Positions 35,218 to 48,332 are shown, counted from the first letter of the stretch. The stretch: 64,000 nucleotides of DNA from Patella vulgata (GCF_932274485.2 NC_065885.2:32687062-32751061), one strand, 5' to 3'. Program-made: numbers and translations. Notes: generated by a model from the letters alone, not told the origin.

Positions 35218-36896
35218 ACTTTTGGTCGGAAAATTTGCATGGTTTCGGAAAAATTCCGTTGCCCGACATTACGGAAATTATTACAACATACAATCTGTGT
35301 CCACCATTCAAAAAAAAGGAATCAACTTATTGACAAACATAAGACGATATGAATGGGGTATGATCAAAACAAGCCAGCGCCACCCATAAGCTCTAAAATC
35401 TATATCTAACCTATAATATGTTTTTATTTTGTTTTCCTAATTAAATGTTAAATGATCATTTTGAGTATATTTTAGCATGGAGTATGCTGTGAACAACTAG
35501 ACATTGACCGAAAATGCATGTGACTATCATTCACTTTAAAGCTATATGTATTTGTTCGTTACTAGTATTTTTCCAGCTGTTAAATGAAATGCACGTTTTA
35601 CGGGCGGTTCAGCCACGTGCATAAATATCCTTATATATTTTTTCGGCGGTATGCCACATGAAAAACTATTCTCGCGTTTCAGAATTTGTTCGTATGCATA
35701 ATCATGAACGTAACGTTTGGGTCATATCATGGGATGACAGTGTGTATTAAAGAAACTATACAAGGATGCCGATTGGAAGTACGCTGTGTTGGTTTTTATT
35801 GCATCGCTAAGCTATGTACTTTATCGAAAGAATAAGCATTTTAAAATTCAAACCAAGGGCGATCCAGAACACATTTTGGAGTGTTCAATCCAGTGGACGA
35901 AATGAAATTTAAGACACATGTACGCTCTGTTGAATGCATTTTCTCAAACAATTTTGTCGGATTAATTATGCGTACAGATTATTTTTTTTTTACGATCTGG
36001 ATTGCATTAGTTTTGCAGTATGTTTAAAGATTTCTTGGGCAATATGAAATCAAAAAGGGGTTTAATTATAAATATTCTTACGTCATTTTAACCAATTCCT
36101 TGTTCAACGACTAATATATATTTGCAGCTATCTTGATAGACGGGACTAATAGACTAGACTAATATAGTCTCTCCAGTGTCTATTTGTTGAAGCGTGTAGC
36201 AGGAAACTAAGTGACGGCCAGTTCATTAGATAGGCAAGTAGGATTGACGCTAAGACTTTGTCTGGAACTCATATAGCTGGTTCTTTTGATGTCCACAGAT
36301 TACTTGACCACTGGTCATATTTAATTATTAAAGATGGCCAAATTGACCAGATCAACATCTCAGGGGATTCGCACGGCGTGAGAAGTAAGAATAACAGGCA
36401 CTTCCCTGATTCGGAGTGACCTAATAACTGTAATGTACTACAGATATTTGAAGTTTAGAAGAGATCCATAACATAAAGCAACGTTAAATATACCAAATAA
36501 TGATTAACTCACTCCATCGATGATCTTATTCCGATAATACTGAAATCAGGCGCTGAAAAAAATCAAGAGTGAATGAATTCCGTTAGGACCGTATGACATA
36601 GTATGTTTTTGTATTTTTTTTTTACAAAATTAGAATGCATAACTTTGTTCTTTCACGAATATTTCTTTGACGGAAATTTCAATCTGCTTACGTTTTAAAA
36701 TAAGATTAGTCAACAAAAATACACATCACTCATCCTAGTTTTGATTGGTCAAAAAATATCTAGCTCTACTGTAATAATACTAATTCGAAGCTCTCGTATA
36801 TCATCTCGAAGTAAACCAACAAAACCGCTTTGTATTCTTATTTTTTATATACTACATGTAAAATAACCCAGCGGCCTTCGATCAAAATATTACATT
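35218..36896. other. no gene recognised
   Basis: AT-rich sequence. 35400-35520 weakly resembles 21650-21780. No coding frame with motifs. Confidence 0.45.
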
Positions 36897-37242
36897 TTAA
36901 AAATGCATTATTTAAGATTTAGACAAAGAACAGGTCGTTTAAATATAGATAATAGTTTAAAAATAGATGGAAGAAAAATTATTTTATTGAAAATCTAGTT
37001 AAATTAGTTTATTCTGAGCCAAGTTATGAGTATTTGAAGCTTTGACAATTAGTGTCAAGTATCATTATCTATTTTAACGTTATCTATTCAAAATATAAGT
37101 AATCCAATGGTCTAGAGAGTTGAATATGGGCATGCCTTGTGAATAAATGTCTATAAAATAATTCATAACGATATGATATTTGAAGTCAGAAAAAAGACCT
37201 GCAATAGTTAGATGATTTAGCCCTTACATAATGCATCTTTAA
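36897..37242. mobile_element. TTAA-flanked miniature element, family D, copy 2
   Basis: The left end is TTAAAAATGCATTATTTAAG. The right end CTTACATAATGCATCTTTAA is its inverted partner. TTAA bounds both sides, at 36897-36900 and 37239-37242. It is about 346 bp with no coding capacity. Confidence 0.85.
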
Positions 37243-37580
37243 TTTACTATTGTGAGTTAACTAGATGTGGAGCGTCCTTGGGCTGTTAGTTTAATTTGGG
37301 CCTGGGAACACTGTAGCTCATTTCTGTACATAATCATATATCCTGTTTCTATTTTGTTTTTACATTTCTGTCATAATACAAAGGGGGAAGGGGGTGTTTA
37401 ATAAGATCACAATGAATTAAATAAGTTAAATATTACAATGCGCTAGCTATTTATACTTCAGCGCATGTATTATTATTAATGATAATTAATTTATATAGCG
37501 CCGACAATTCAACTCAGCGAGCTGCTCTCGGGCGCTTTACATAAGTGCAACTAATATGAAATTACAACAATCACAACACA

Positions 37581-38339
37581 TTAAAGGACAATATTGGTGT
37601 CCAGTCATTATCGTGATGAACGCCAAAGGAAAAAACTAGTTATCCCTCTTTATAACTGACCGAAGTGACGAGTGATAATAGATACATGGGCGAATTTCTG
37701 CTTACTAATAATTCCTTCGAAGATCAAAAGCTGTTATTTGAGACTGTAAGAGGATATCTGACAATTCAAAAAAGTAACCGAATGTCATAAGGTAAGAGAA
37801 CACGAGAAAAATAGAAATAGTCCGCACAATCCCTTGTTTTTATTCATTCTATACTTAATAAAACATGGTAATGCACAGACTTTTTTCTTTTTTCCTTTCA
37901 TGTTCTCTTATCTAGTGACAGTTCTTTTTATCAATTGTCAGATATCCTCTCACAGTCTCGCACAACAACTTTTGGTCTTCGAAGGATTTATTAGTGAGCA
38001 GAAATTCGCCCATGTATCTGTTATCACTTGTGACTTCAGTCAGTTATATAGAGGGATAACTCGTGTTTTCGTTTTGCGTTCGTTACTTCCGATTGTTGAA
38101 ACCTGCATTAGGCATCTATCGTAGCAATGATCTCTGCGTTAAAATTATCACTTGTGACTTCAGTCAGTTATATAGAGGGATAACTCGTGTTTTCGTTTTG
38201 CGTTCGTTACTTCCGATTGTTGAAACTTGCATTAGACATCTATCGTAGCAATGATCTCTGCGTTAAAATTATATTTGGAACGTGCTTAACCAGTTCTATC
38301 GCATATGTGATAATGACTGACACCAATATTGTCCTTTAA
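37581..38339. mobile_element. TTAA-flanked hairpin-like miniature element, family B, nested in a LINE
   Basis: The left end is TTAAAGGACAATATTGGTGT. The right end is its near-perfect inverted partner, running to TTAA at 38336-38339. The inverted arms are long: 37581-37766 pairs with 37933-38339 around a loop at 37767-37932. The right arm is longer because a 124-bp segment is tandemly duplicated (38021-38144, 38145-38268). No protein is encoded. LINE 3' UTR lies on both sides, so this element inserted into an existing LINE copy. Confidence 0.92.
38021..38268. repeat. 124-bp tandem duplication in the hairpin arm
   Basis: The two copies starting TTATCACTTGTGACTTCAGT differ at only about two positions (CCTGCATTAGGC versus CTTGCATTAGAC). 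It is therefore much younger than the element's own arm divergence. Confidence 0.93.
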
Positions 38340-38428
38340 TCCATAAAAAAAGACATAAACAAAACAGAGAACGTTATTTAGTACACATGGTAAAAATCTG
38401 ACACAAATACAACTAGAACCGTATTCAA

Positions 38429-38764
38429 TCAGTAGTATATTTGATTAAAAAGTTCGGTTTTGAGATACTTTTTAAAACCTTTAATAGAATTTGCGCTTTT
38501 GGTTTCGTTTGCTATTGACTTCCATAACTTCAGAGCACCGACTGCGAAAGATCTATCACCGGAGTTGGTTTTTGAAAAAGGCTTAATTAAGAGGTTGTCT
38601 GATTGTGATCGAAGGGTTCTGCAAGGTTTATTGGTGTTGAGAAGGTCTCTAAGGTATTGTGGTGAAGAATCGTCATTTAGAGCAGAATACGTAATAGATA
38701 GTACCTTAAAATTGATACGTTGACAGACTGGACAACAATGGAGATCTTTCACAATTGGTGGCAT
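38429..38764 (-). pseudogene. LINE ORF2 C-terminal fragment
   Basis: A 111-codon open stretch covers the C-terminal end of a CR1/L2-type ORF2: VCQRINFKVLSITYSALN (from the usual LPVRQRI region), YLRDLL, CRTLRSQSDN, GDRSFAVGALKLWKSIA and IKGFKKYLKTELFNQIYY. It is a non-functional remnant. Confidence 0.9.
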
Positions 38765-39289
38765 GTGTTCATTGGTTTAGTCTTGTTTATAATCCGAGCT
38801 GCTTTATTTTGAAGTTTCTGAAGTTGTTTAATTCTATTTTCAGGTAGATTGTACAAAAGTGAGTATTGATGTAACCATAGTGTTTACCCTCATTTTAGTC
38901 GTGTCACTATCAATGAAAGGTCTAATTTTTCCTATATTATAAATCTGAAAATTAATACTTTTTTAAACATGGTCGAAATTTGTTTATTCATGTCCAGATT
39001 CGAGTCAAAATAAACTGAATCGGTTGGTGTAATAGGAATTGTCAATTTGATAGTTTTCTGTTTTAGATTTTAGTATGTGCTCCCTTTTGCAAACTTTCAT
39101 TATTTCTGTTTTGTCATCGTTGAGTTTTAATAAATTCCAGTCCATCCATGAATATCTGATAAACAGGCTAGAACCATCATTATAGTGTCTAACTTAATAG
39201 CGGCGACTTAAGAATAATTATGTAGATTGTGAATCCCTATCCACCATTTTGAAGCATCCTGGATGACACAAGTGTTACCTAATCGCTGG

Positions 39290-39480
39290 TAGGATTCACG
39301 GGGCAGGGGTTCGAATCTCGGTGTCGGCTGACCAGAACATTTTTCAATCCCGGTTCTAGCTCCTCAGTTTCAATGCCTGAAAGGCCGAAAATGAACGGAG
39401 ATCCTCACTTGTAGGCCTACACATTCACGTTGAACATCGAAAAAATAGTAGGGTTACATCCCACCCCCAGGGTCGAATTC
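39290..39480 (+). mobile_element. possible third tRNA-derived SINE fragment
   Basis: GGGGCAGGGGTTCGAATCTC contains a canonical B box-like GGTTCGAATC. Sequence that resembles neither SINE family 1 nor family 2 follows, to about 39480. No A box, tail or target-site duplication was recognised, and no second copy was seen in this window. Confidence 0.3.
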
Positions 39481-39529
39481 TCCTATTGTATTGTGTTGAC
39501 GATATGCTTTAAGAATCGAGACCGTAAAA

Positions 39530-39792
39530 GAGAGTCATGGTGCTTCAATAAGGAAAATGTTGGCTCGATATCCCGGAGGCCCCGTGTGCCATCCTTGTGT
39601 TGAACGAGAAAGTTCATCGTGATTTTCCAGCGCGGTTCCCCCGCAGGCCTAGCAATGGATAACGTAATGTGACGTAATAGAACCACTGACAGTTGGAAAT
39701 CGATATAGGAGATGGTTATAGTGCGACTGTTCGCCTTGCTTATATAGCCTAGTCGGCACAGAGCAGTAGGACGTTAAACCTCATTTTATTTC
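39530..39792 (+). mobile_element. SINE family 1, internally deleted
   Basis: Parts present: CCGGAGGCCCCGTGTGCCAT, GAGAAAGTTCATCGTGATTT, GCGCGGTTCCCCC, then a jump to CACTGACAGTTGGAAATCGA and the 3' end GAGCAGTAGGACGTTAAACC. The central body between the GTGGTTC and CAGTTGG blocks is shortened. Confidence 0.85.
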
Positions 39793-40012
39793 GCGACTGT
39801 AAAAGCAGTTTATCATTAAATTTATCCAGTTATTTCTTATGTGAATTACTTCCCTTTTCCAATTTTTGCTTTGTGAGTTTCTTCGTTTATTTACTTACAA
39901 ACTGAATTAACTGTTTCTGTAACATATCTTACACGCGCAACCAATCAGGATTTCAAACTAAGATACAGTAATACAATAATTGTATGTTTGGAAATTTCTT
40001 CCCTTTTTCATA

Positions 40013-40092
40013 AGGGTGTGGAGAGCGTCGAGTAGTCTAACGCCTGTGCTTTATATCATAAGGTCTGTCATTGAGTAAACTGACTGCCTTTT
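40013..40092 (+). mobile_element. SINE family 2, head-only fragment
   Basis: GTGTGGAGAGCGTCGAGTAG, TCTAACGCCTGTGCTTTATA and TCATAAGGTCTGTCATTGAG match the tRNA-like head of the copies at 49501 and 25309. The body and tail are absent. Confidence 0.75.
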
Positions 40093-40890
40093 TGTCACTT
40101 GCAAAATATGCAAAGCCTGTGTCACTGTATAACCCGGCACCCGGATCGATTTGCTTATTTGGTAGGACTGTTTATTAGGTGCAGTGGGTGAGGTCAAAAG
40201 CAACATTGAAGTAATTTTTTAGACTTAATGTACCACTGGTGCAACCCATATCTTTACTTTTTACCTCCAATAAAGTGTTCAACAGAAAGGGGTATAACTT
40301 CAACATTGCTCTGATTTATCCTGCTTAGATTTCATGTGTTTTACATAAATCTTGTAAGACTTTTAAAGCTGAATAATCATATAAGGCGTAAAAATAGCAG
40401 CATTTTGTGCATATTAGGAACACTTACTTACTTTTACTTTGACTTCGATTAAGCGTTAACCCCTTGGGGATAATATCACTGTTCCATTAGGGCCCATGTT
40501 AAAACATGGGAAAGCGTCTAAGAATTGAAACCAAGAAAATAATCGTGTGACACTTCATTTGTGTAATTAAAAACCAAGAAAATGTTATAAATGTGTCTGC
40601 TAGCTTACGATCAACAATTAAAGTTTAAAAAAAATGTTTTACAAGTGCTAGTCTCCTAAGAATCGTATAATTATCCACTAATAATGCACTTTGTAAAAAG
40701 AACAAACTAATTAAAGAAAATTACCACAGATTTCATCTTTAAAATTTGATATATTTTCCCACGTGTAATCTTTTTCGTAACCTGGGCATCGAAAAACGGC
40801 ACCAGGTTAACTCTATTACTGACACCGAAAAGTACTGACTATTTGTTCTGACCTCATACAATGGCCATATTTTCTGGATGTCTAGTTCTG
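40093..40890. other. no gene recognised
   Basis: AT-rich spacer, no motif-bearing frame. Confidence 0.45.
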
Positions 40891-41115
40891 AAAATGAAAT
40901 AATGTGGGGTTTAGCGTTCGGCTTTTCTGCATCGACTGGGCTTGTGAAAATAAACATATGTCAGGCGGTGTGCTATGAGGAAATTTTGCATGGACAACGG
41001 CCTACTCTTTTTTCAAATTCCAACTATCAAGGGTTAATTTACGTTTACGCCAATGGGTATACGGTATGTCGGTTTTTGTACCATCCGAACGACTAAACGT
41101 CCTGTGGATTGTTTT
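40891..41115 (-). mobile_element. SINE family 1, 3' two-thirds, minus strand
   Basis: From the left: the tail complement ATGTGGGGTTTAGCG, CGACTGGGCTTGTGAAAATA, GTGTGCTATGAGGAAATTTT, AATTCCAACTATCAAGGGT and CATCCGAACGACTAAACG. The tRNA-like head is missing. Confidence 0.87.
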
Positions 41116-44100
41116 TTCCGCACTTACTACATACATAAATCCAATCACTAACGTTATTCATATGTAAATAAGATAATGACACGTAAACATATTTAAGCAG
41201 AATGTAGAAGAATGATTCGCAATATTAATATTAGTTATTAAATTATACAGATCTTCCAGAGACATAAATCAATTAGCGATACATGTAAAGCGGTAGCTGT
41301 TAAATAAATAAATTACTTTGTGGTATATCAGGTACCGGTATGTATGGTCCAAAGCAAATCAATAGTGCAAAGCGACACCACAATTTCCACGTTGCCAATA
41401 AGCTTACTCTCTCTCACTATACGCACTGGGCTACAGTACTGGAGACTGCTACATACGCTTACACATGTAGTTTACATTGGTTTGTTGTATTAGCAAGATA
41501 AAACCTCTGGTACTGTACGATTGGGATTTAGAACTCAGCACTTAAGGCAATGTCGTTCACTAAGTTAAGACCTTTTCATAATTAACAGGGTCTAAGTGTA
41601 AACTTCACACACATACACACTGCGACTGGTTTCCATTTGCAAGCGACAGCCATTTACTTATGAGTTTTGAGTTGAGTTATTACTGTGATCCCGGGTTTGT
41701 TTGTGTTCATTTCTGGGATTTCTTCCTTAACAACGAATGGAGTTTTCCGTGTGATACATACAGGAATATGAAGGTAAATTATATATTTTTCAATTAATAT
41801 ATGTTCTGTTTACGTGTGTAGATGCAAAACATAAGATTTCAAAACGTTTCACGAAAAGGGCTTCCGTGGGTAGGTCATTTTTACATTATATACAGGGTAT
41901 GTATGAACAAGCAGAACCAGTGATAATTTTATAAGCATGTTGAATAATATCTACATCGTTTTGAAGGTTAGATTAAGTATCTCTGAAATAGAAAGTGGGA
42001 GATTTGTGGACTAATTGTAGGCAATACTTTGGTTATTGGCGCAAATAACTTTAGATAGTAGTGTGAGAAAGCGTTCTTACAATTACTCTTTGTCACATAC
42101 TGTCATAGCCCAATAGGGGGAGTACGCCGCCACCTCCACCCGCCCACTGACCCTCTCCTGTAACTATTAGATTTTTTAACTAAAAAATAATAATGATGCA
42201 TTGATATTTACATATACGGAACAGAAACCTCATTAGATTGCGAAGAAAATAATTAAAAACGCTTAATCAGTACTAACAGTACGTATAGGTCATGTCAATC
42301 GGATGTTCTGATGCTTGAGATAATGAATTAGAAAAAATATATAAAACTAACCTTTTGCATATTGTGGAAAATTTATTTCAGTATTTTATTTTGAATTTTA
42401 AATCTCCAAAGGTTTTCATTTGTAGTTTATTGGGGTTTTTTTTACTGAAAAGAAAAACATTATATTCGTAGAAATTGATAAACGCATCGAATAGGCTTAC
42501 ATACACAAGAGGTTCATTTACTTCTAGAACATTCCGTAACGAATGTATAATATCAATATTAATTTTAACACTGTACATTTTAATATGTGTCACCGATATT
42601 AATTACTCATTGCTGATAACGCTAGAGCAATTTTTCGTTGATGAAAGTCGAAGCAATGTAAACTGCTCAAATGACATTTAACGGTAATAATACGGGTAAA
42701 ACTTACATATAATTTTTATCATAGTAAAGCGTGGAGTTACAAAATCGATACATATATATTTAATGATTAATACGCTTAAAAAAATAGAGGTGATAAAAAT
42801 AAACTTAGTGCGCAGTTCAATAAATCAGCAGAACACACATGTAAATGATCGTGTGTTTTTTACAGGTGCAAATCGTTGTTAGCATGTTGAGTTTGATCAG
42901 AAATATGAACGAGTAATAAGATATTGCAGATATAGAGGAAGTAAAATAAACAGAACATGTAAATATATATATCTTATCATTTCTCTGAACATTGATAAAA
43001 AACGCTCTTATCTATAAACATGAAATTTAATGATTTACATGGAATTATTTTATCATGGAAAAAGCTTATTGCACTATATCATGCTGTTTAAAGGCATACA
43101 CACTTAACAAAGGAAACGGGCGCTTCTCTTAAGTGTGTTGCAACTTGATCCAAAAATTTAAGTAGCCGGTTTTATATATTGCAGACTCCTTACTCATCAT
43201 ATTATAAGCACTTCCTCTAGTGTTACAATTTAAACAGTCTGCATCACTTTCATTTTGAATGAAGATCTTTTAAAATGCTAGTTTGTTGCTTTATGAGGAT
43301 TTAAAAAAAAACCAATTACAAATGTAATTGGAGGAACGCTTGACTATGGCGAGTTTCTTATTATTTAAAAGTAAAATATTATAATATTATTACTAAAGAG
43401 ACTCAGTCCTAGACCTAAATACACATATTTTACACACCACAGTAACAGGAAGCTCTATGGTGAGAAAAATATTCAAAGTTGTCTTGAATTACAAATATTA
43501 TTTGTATAAAAGACCTAGAAATTTGAAGATTGGATTATTGTTGGAATCCTAAGCAGCTGCGTCGTAAAATACATTAAAACTTATTTCCCATGAATTATCA
43601 ACAAAAAACGCCCACGCCACTGTCGAGATAAATTTTGATATTATTGAAATATTAAGCATTTTGGCATATAGATGTAAACATTATTTTAACCACTGACAAA
43701 ATTGTAAAGCAAACATTACGTAAGTTTACATATAATAGGTTATTCAAGATAAAAAAGAAATCCCAGGAATATTTGTTTTTTCTTTTTTTTAAAAAAAAAA
43801 TCCAACCTACTGAAAACTAAACTTACAGAATGAAGTCAGTTCATATCCAAATTTAGTACCAAATAGTACTGAAATAGCCTATTTATGTGATTTTAGTCAT
43901 TCTGGAATGATCGCGCTGGGTTTAGAACCACGGCCCATTGTTTACGTTTGATGAGTGACCACAACCAAACAAGCCAGTAATATAAACATGATTATCTAGA
44001 AACTACTGAAGTTGTCTGTTTAGAAATTAGTGGCGCATAAAAAAAATAATAAAACTGACCCTTTGTATTGCTTTGAAACGTTGTCACAGCTTATCACTGC

Positions 44101-45390
44101 AGTCTTGAATGATCATTTCACAGCGACCAAACTAGTGTTATTCATTAAAACATATCCGAAAAGGTCCCGTTAGGAATGTGCATGAGATGATACTAATGTG
44201 TGTGTGTATATGTGTGTGACCAAAGTGAAGACAGACGTGATTCATCTTTTCTTTTATTTTTTGTGTTTTTGATATGGTAACTGATCGCTTATCCTTATCC
44301 CTCGACTTAAAGACATTGCAGGATTGCGCCAATAAAGATGATGTGAACCTTATAAGTGAAAAAATGTTATGGTTTCTCATAACAAATTTGAAATCGTGTC
44401 ATTACCATGGTACATTTACTTCCTTCTTTAGAAAAACCGAGTAAGGCCAATATTATTGATAACGGGAGATGATATGCCATAATTAACAATTTTGCATATT
44501 AATTATTCAAGATCTATAAATACCTGCATCTTTACATCTACATTGCAGTACAGGGAAATAATCAAAACGTATTATACAGGTTAGGAGATATTTGTCGCCA
44601 CATCTTTCGCATTTGAATATGCCCCCACGATATTTCATCAATCAGTATTATGGTTTAAATGTTAGATTACAACACACTTACTCGTAAAGTAGTTCGATAG
44701 GCCTACGGTTTGTCTGTTTTATACACGCTAGTCATTTACTCTTCTCAAATTTAGAAGCCATTCCGACCAATATTCCAATGGGATTTATTCGAATGAGCCA
44801 ATGTCTGCGCCTATGGTGTGACAATATTTAACATAGTCTTTGATTTCTTATGGATTTTTCTCCGTCGTTCGACTTTATCCATGTGTTCCCCGTACCAAAT
44901 TCTCATGGAATTAAAGTATTTTCAATCTAGAAATCTGTTTCCCATAACTCTTCGACTTTTTCTAAGCTCCTATAATCCAAGTTTATCCAGACTTAATATA
45001 GTTTCCAGCGGGTCAATTAAACGATGAGGGTAGTGGAAGAATTAAGTCAGTTAAATTTAATATATTAATACATGTCTGGCATGTCTTACGCTATATATTC
45101 CTTAAGGACGGGCAAGACATTGTATTGTTGAAATTAGTTTATAACTGTACTACTCTATAAATAACAGTTCTATTCATATTCTTTTCGTGTTAAATATTCA
45201 ATATTGGTATTTCCTCAACCCAAATCGACGCGTGTCCTACAGGAAGCAGAGAATCTAGAGCATTTGGTGTCGCTTCTGAATTTTGGATACTTTTGTACTA
45301 TTTATATATATCTTCTATGCATATATATTCTCTTATTACAATCCGAAAATGAAGCACCGTTATCATGGCGGAGTTTAAAGCTACGTTTGA
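41116..45390. other. 4.3 kb without recognised gene
   Basis: Very AT-rich sequence. The short frames (for example 42378-42593 minus, 44138-44380 minus, 44818-45027 plus) have no motif. A (TG)n-like run TGTGTGTGTATATGTGTGTG lies near 44198. No known repeat family was recognised. Confidence 0.5.
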
Positions 45391-45903
45391 TTAAAGGAGC
45401 TAAGTCGCTAATATTTGGGACCTAGAAATTGACACAAATGAGTCGCAATGCATACACAAATGTAATATGAATGTATATAAATTGATTTACATTCAATCGT
45501 TTCTGTTTTTACTGTAATTTCTAATTAGTTAGGTTCGGCGAAATATGCCAGTATTCTCAATCGAATTTCAATCTTTAGCGTCTGGTTTTTCCAGTCTACG
45601 CCGATAGTATTTATTGGGCATGCTCTCCAGATAAGAATATAGCGTCACCGTTTGACATGACTTGTGGAATATGCCTAGCCTCGTTTTTCGAGTCCCTTAT
45701 TACAAATAGCGCTGAAACGCATTATGGTACACGATTCGTGTACCAATTGTAAAATGTTTATTTTGTCTTAAATATTGGATATCAGAAGGTTATCTTTTCC
45801 CGGTAAGATCACAACATCAATGTTGATTTATAGCGACAAATAAATCGTGTTTTCAATGTCGAAGATTTTTGATGATATTGAGTTAAAGACTTAGCTACTT
45901 TAA
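45391..45903. mobile_element. TTAA-flanked miniature element, family A, copy 2
   Basis: The left end TTAAAGGAGCTAAGTCGCTA (45391) and right end GTTAAAGACTTAGCTACTTTAA (45882-45903) are imperfect inverted partners, and TTAA is intact on both sides. The whole element aligns with 28225-28733 in the same orientation at roughly 85-90 percent by eye. It is non-coding. Confidence 0.9.
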
Positions 45904-47085
45904 TGTTCTATACCTGTGACCTGTGACATATCACTCTGCTAAAATGGTTATTATTATTTATCTATCACTAACTGCGGCTGCTGTATAAAACATAACGGAT
46001 GTTTAGCTTTAGACCAATATCTGTAATGAAATTAAATGCCTTTATCTCAGATGGTAATTAGCAACTCGTGTAGCTTTTTTTATATATAATATCCAGTGCA
46101 TAATATAATGTTTTCACTTTTGATTTATGATGATATGCTGAGTGAGTGCGCATTGGTACGATGCCCATTTAGTGAAGTATTAATCGCAGGAGACGTCAAT
46201 CGACTTCTATCTTAAGATGCTGAATAATGTCTTCTGGCACAGCAGCTCATACAGACAACTAATCAACAACTTGATTATAACAAAAATAAACTCAGCTAAT
46301 TTCTGTTTTGTCCAGTTTTTCTAATTTTCTGAACGATTGAGGTATCGGAGTTGCGCAAATTTCCAGAATCTCGCTGGACCAAATTCTAGGACCAACAGTT
46401 ACATTTAACTCTGATGAAGTTGTTAATTACGCATAGTGGGATAAAGGATATACATAAGTACTTTCTCACAATAACAATTTGCTTAATATGTATAGAAAGA
46501 CCGAAAGTCTCAGCAACATATTACTAGATATAAAGTAGATGTTTGTTTATATGTGCAATACAGTTTAACTTTGCCCATTGGCCTACTTGTAAATATTTCA
46601 GCAAATATACGAATTTAATGTCTTAAATTGTAATGAATAACAGTTGTTTTGAATTTGTAGTAATAGCTTTAAAATGTGTTTTGGGCAATGTTAAGGGTGT
46701 GAATAATGGGACGAATCACAATTTAAATTCAGCTAATATCTAGAATCAAATGTTAACTGATATCTAAAGTAAATATAGTCGATATGTTGGGACGGATAAC
46801 TCTAATCCGATTTAAGTTGGTACCTTGAATATGATCGGAATTTGATATTGCGAATTGAATATGATCATCTGAATTTATTTCTAGAGCCCGCCTATTCCCG
46901 GGCGCGTGTATAGGATACAGGCCTTCTGACATTAGACTAATTCTTATTTCTAAATGTGGTCCTTGCCCCATTAGCTTTGTCAAAGCAGTGTGTGCTTTCT
47001 GTTTGCATGAAGACCTGATACTACTTTACCAAATGGGTGTTACTATTCAGATAATTTCCTAGTATTATGCACTTTTTGTTATCAG
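45904..47085. other. no gene recognised
   Basis: AT-rich spacer between a miniature element and a LINE. A 76-codon minus-strand frame (46753-46983) lacks motifs. Confidence 0.45.
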
Positions 47086-47086
47086 T

Positions 47087-47105
47087 ATTATTATTATTAT
47101 TATTA
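47087..47105. repeat. (TTA)n microsatellite at the LINE 3' end
   Basis: About six TTA units directly abut the LINE 3' UTR. On the LINE strand this is a (TAA)n tail, typical of L2/CR1-type elements. Confidence 0.85.
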
Positions 47106-48044
47106 AAACGATATTTATACAGCGCTCATCTTTCACCACGGAGCATTGCTCAGCTGCGCTTTACAAGAATATAAATTGAAACAATATAAGATTTAAATGT
47201 ACATAAAAGTCTAAATGATAAAATTACATACATATAGAAAATTACATTTTCATATGATAAAAATGCAAGAAATATAAAATCATTTTACTTAAAAGTCTGT
47301 GCATAAATATATGTTGTTAGCGAGTTTTAAAATATTGTAAATGTAAAAGGGAGCTTATTCCAGAGTTTTTACGGTGCCTGGAAAGAGAAAGGTCGTTCTC
47401 CGAAAGAAGAAAGGTTAAGAGAGGTGTGTTGAAGAAGAGAGGTGTCATTAGATGATTTAAAACATTTGAGTTGCGAATATACAGTGCTTAATGCGGTGCT
47501 TAATAAGTAACCAGTGTTAAGACGTCAAAATTGAAGCTATGTGATCATTTTTGTTTTGGAAAGAGTTGTCATCTGGCAGCACAATTTTGAACTTTTTGAA
47601 GATCATCAAGGTGCTTTACAGGAATACAAGCTAGAAGAGAATTAAGATTATCAAGCCTGGACTTTGCATCTTGTGAAATGTATTTGCTAAGTTTACTTAT
47701 TATTGTAAATATGAAAATAGCGCATGTTTTCATCAAAAATAACACAAATATTTCTTGCAGAGATAACGGGTAAAATAGACTGGGCAATAGATGAAAAATC
47801 TACAATTAGATATTTTGTTAAAATGTTTTGAAAACATTTAGCAGACATCCATTTTTTTCTGTCAATTATACAAGTTTCAGTTTGGGTTTTTTATTTGTAT
47901 TCAATCATTTGTTATAAATGGTTTAAAAGCAAAATAAATTTGTGTATAATCTGCATACAGATGAGTTTCTAAGCCATGGCCCCGAACTAATTTACCGAGT
48001 GGAGAAGTGTATAATGTAAATAGAATGAGTCCAAGAACGGAACC

Positions 48045-48332
48045 CTAAGGTACTCCGTATAAAATGAAACAGTTATTAGAAAGTGTATCATTAATTAAAT
48101 AACTCGTTATAAGTTTTAATGCTAAACAATATATAGCAAAATCTACATTTAAACGACTAATAAGAATTGGGTGGTCAACGGTATCAAATGCAGATGATAA
48201 GTCTAACAAAATGAGAAATACACAGTGTTGATTGCCCAAAAATAACAATATATCATTATGAACCTTAGTAAATGCTATTCCTACACTATGAAATCTCTTA
48301 TAAGCACCATGGTTCATGTAAGTTATGATCAT
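48045..48332 (-). pseudogene. LINE reverse transcriptase palm fragment
   Basis: A 95-codon open stretch includes FLILLDLSSAFDTVDHPILI, the reverse transcriptase A motif with its catalytic aspartate region, and ends at ILYGVP just before the next block. It is a remnant, not an expressed gene. Confidence 0.9.

Larger units (their letters stand above)
37470..39170 (-). mobile_element. CR1/L2-like LINE 3' part, split by a nested miniature element
   Basis: Read leftward from about 39170: WMDWNLLKLNDDKTEIM (thumb region), KSINFQIYNIGKIRPFI, a decayed SRLDYCNSLL position, SLLYNLPENRIKQLQKLQNK, AARIINKTKP, QRINFKVLSITYSALN, and GDRSFAVGALKLWKSIAN to the stop at about 38432. The 3' UTR is interrupted at 38339-37581 by a TTAA-flanked element. 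It then resumes with GTAAAGCGCCCGAGAGCAGC and GGCGCTATATAAATT, ending near 37470. The YADD core and everything 5' are absent. Several breaks separate the motifs upstream of 38764. Confidence 0.9.

Noticed and set aside
39290-39330. tRNA gene around GGTTCGAATC
   Set aside because: Only the B box-like motif is present; no acceptor stem or A box was found upstream.
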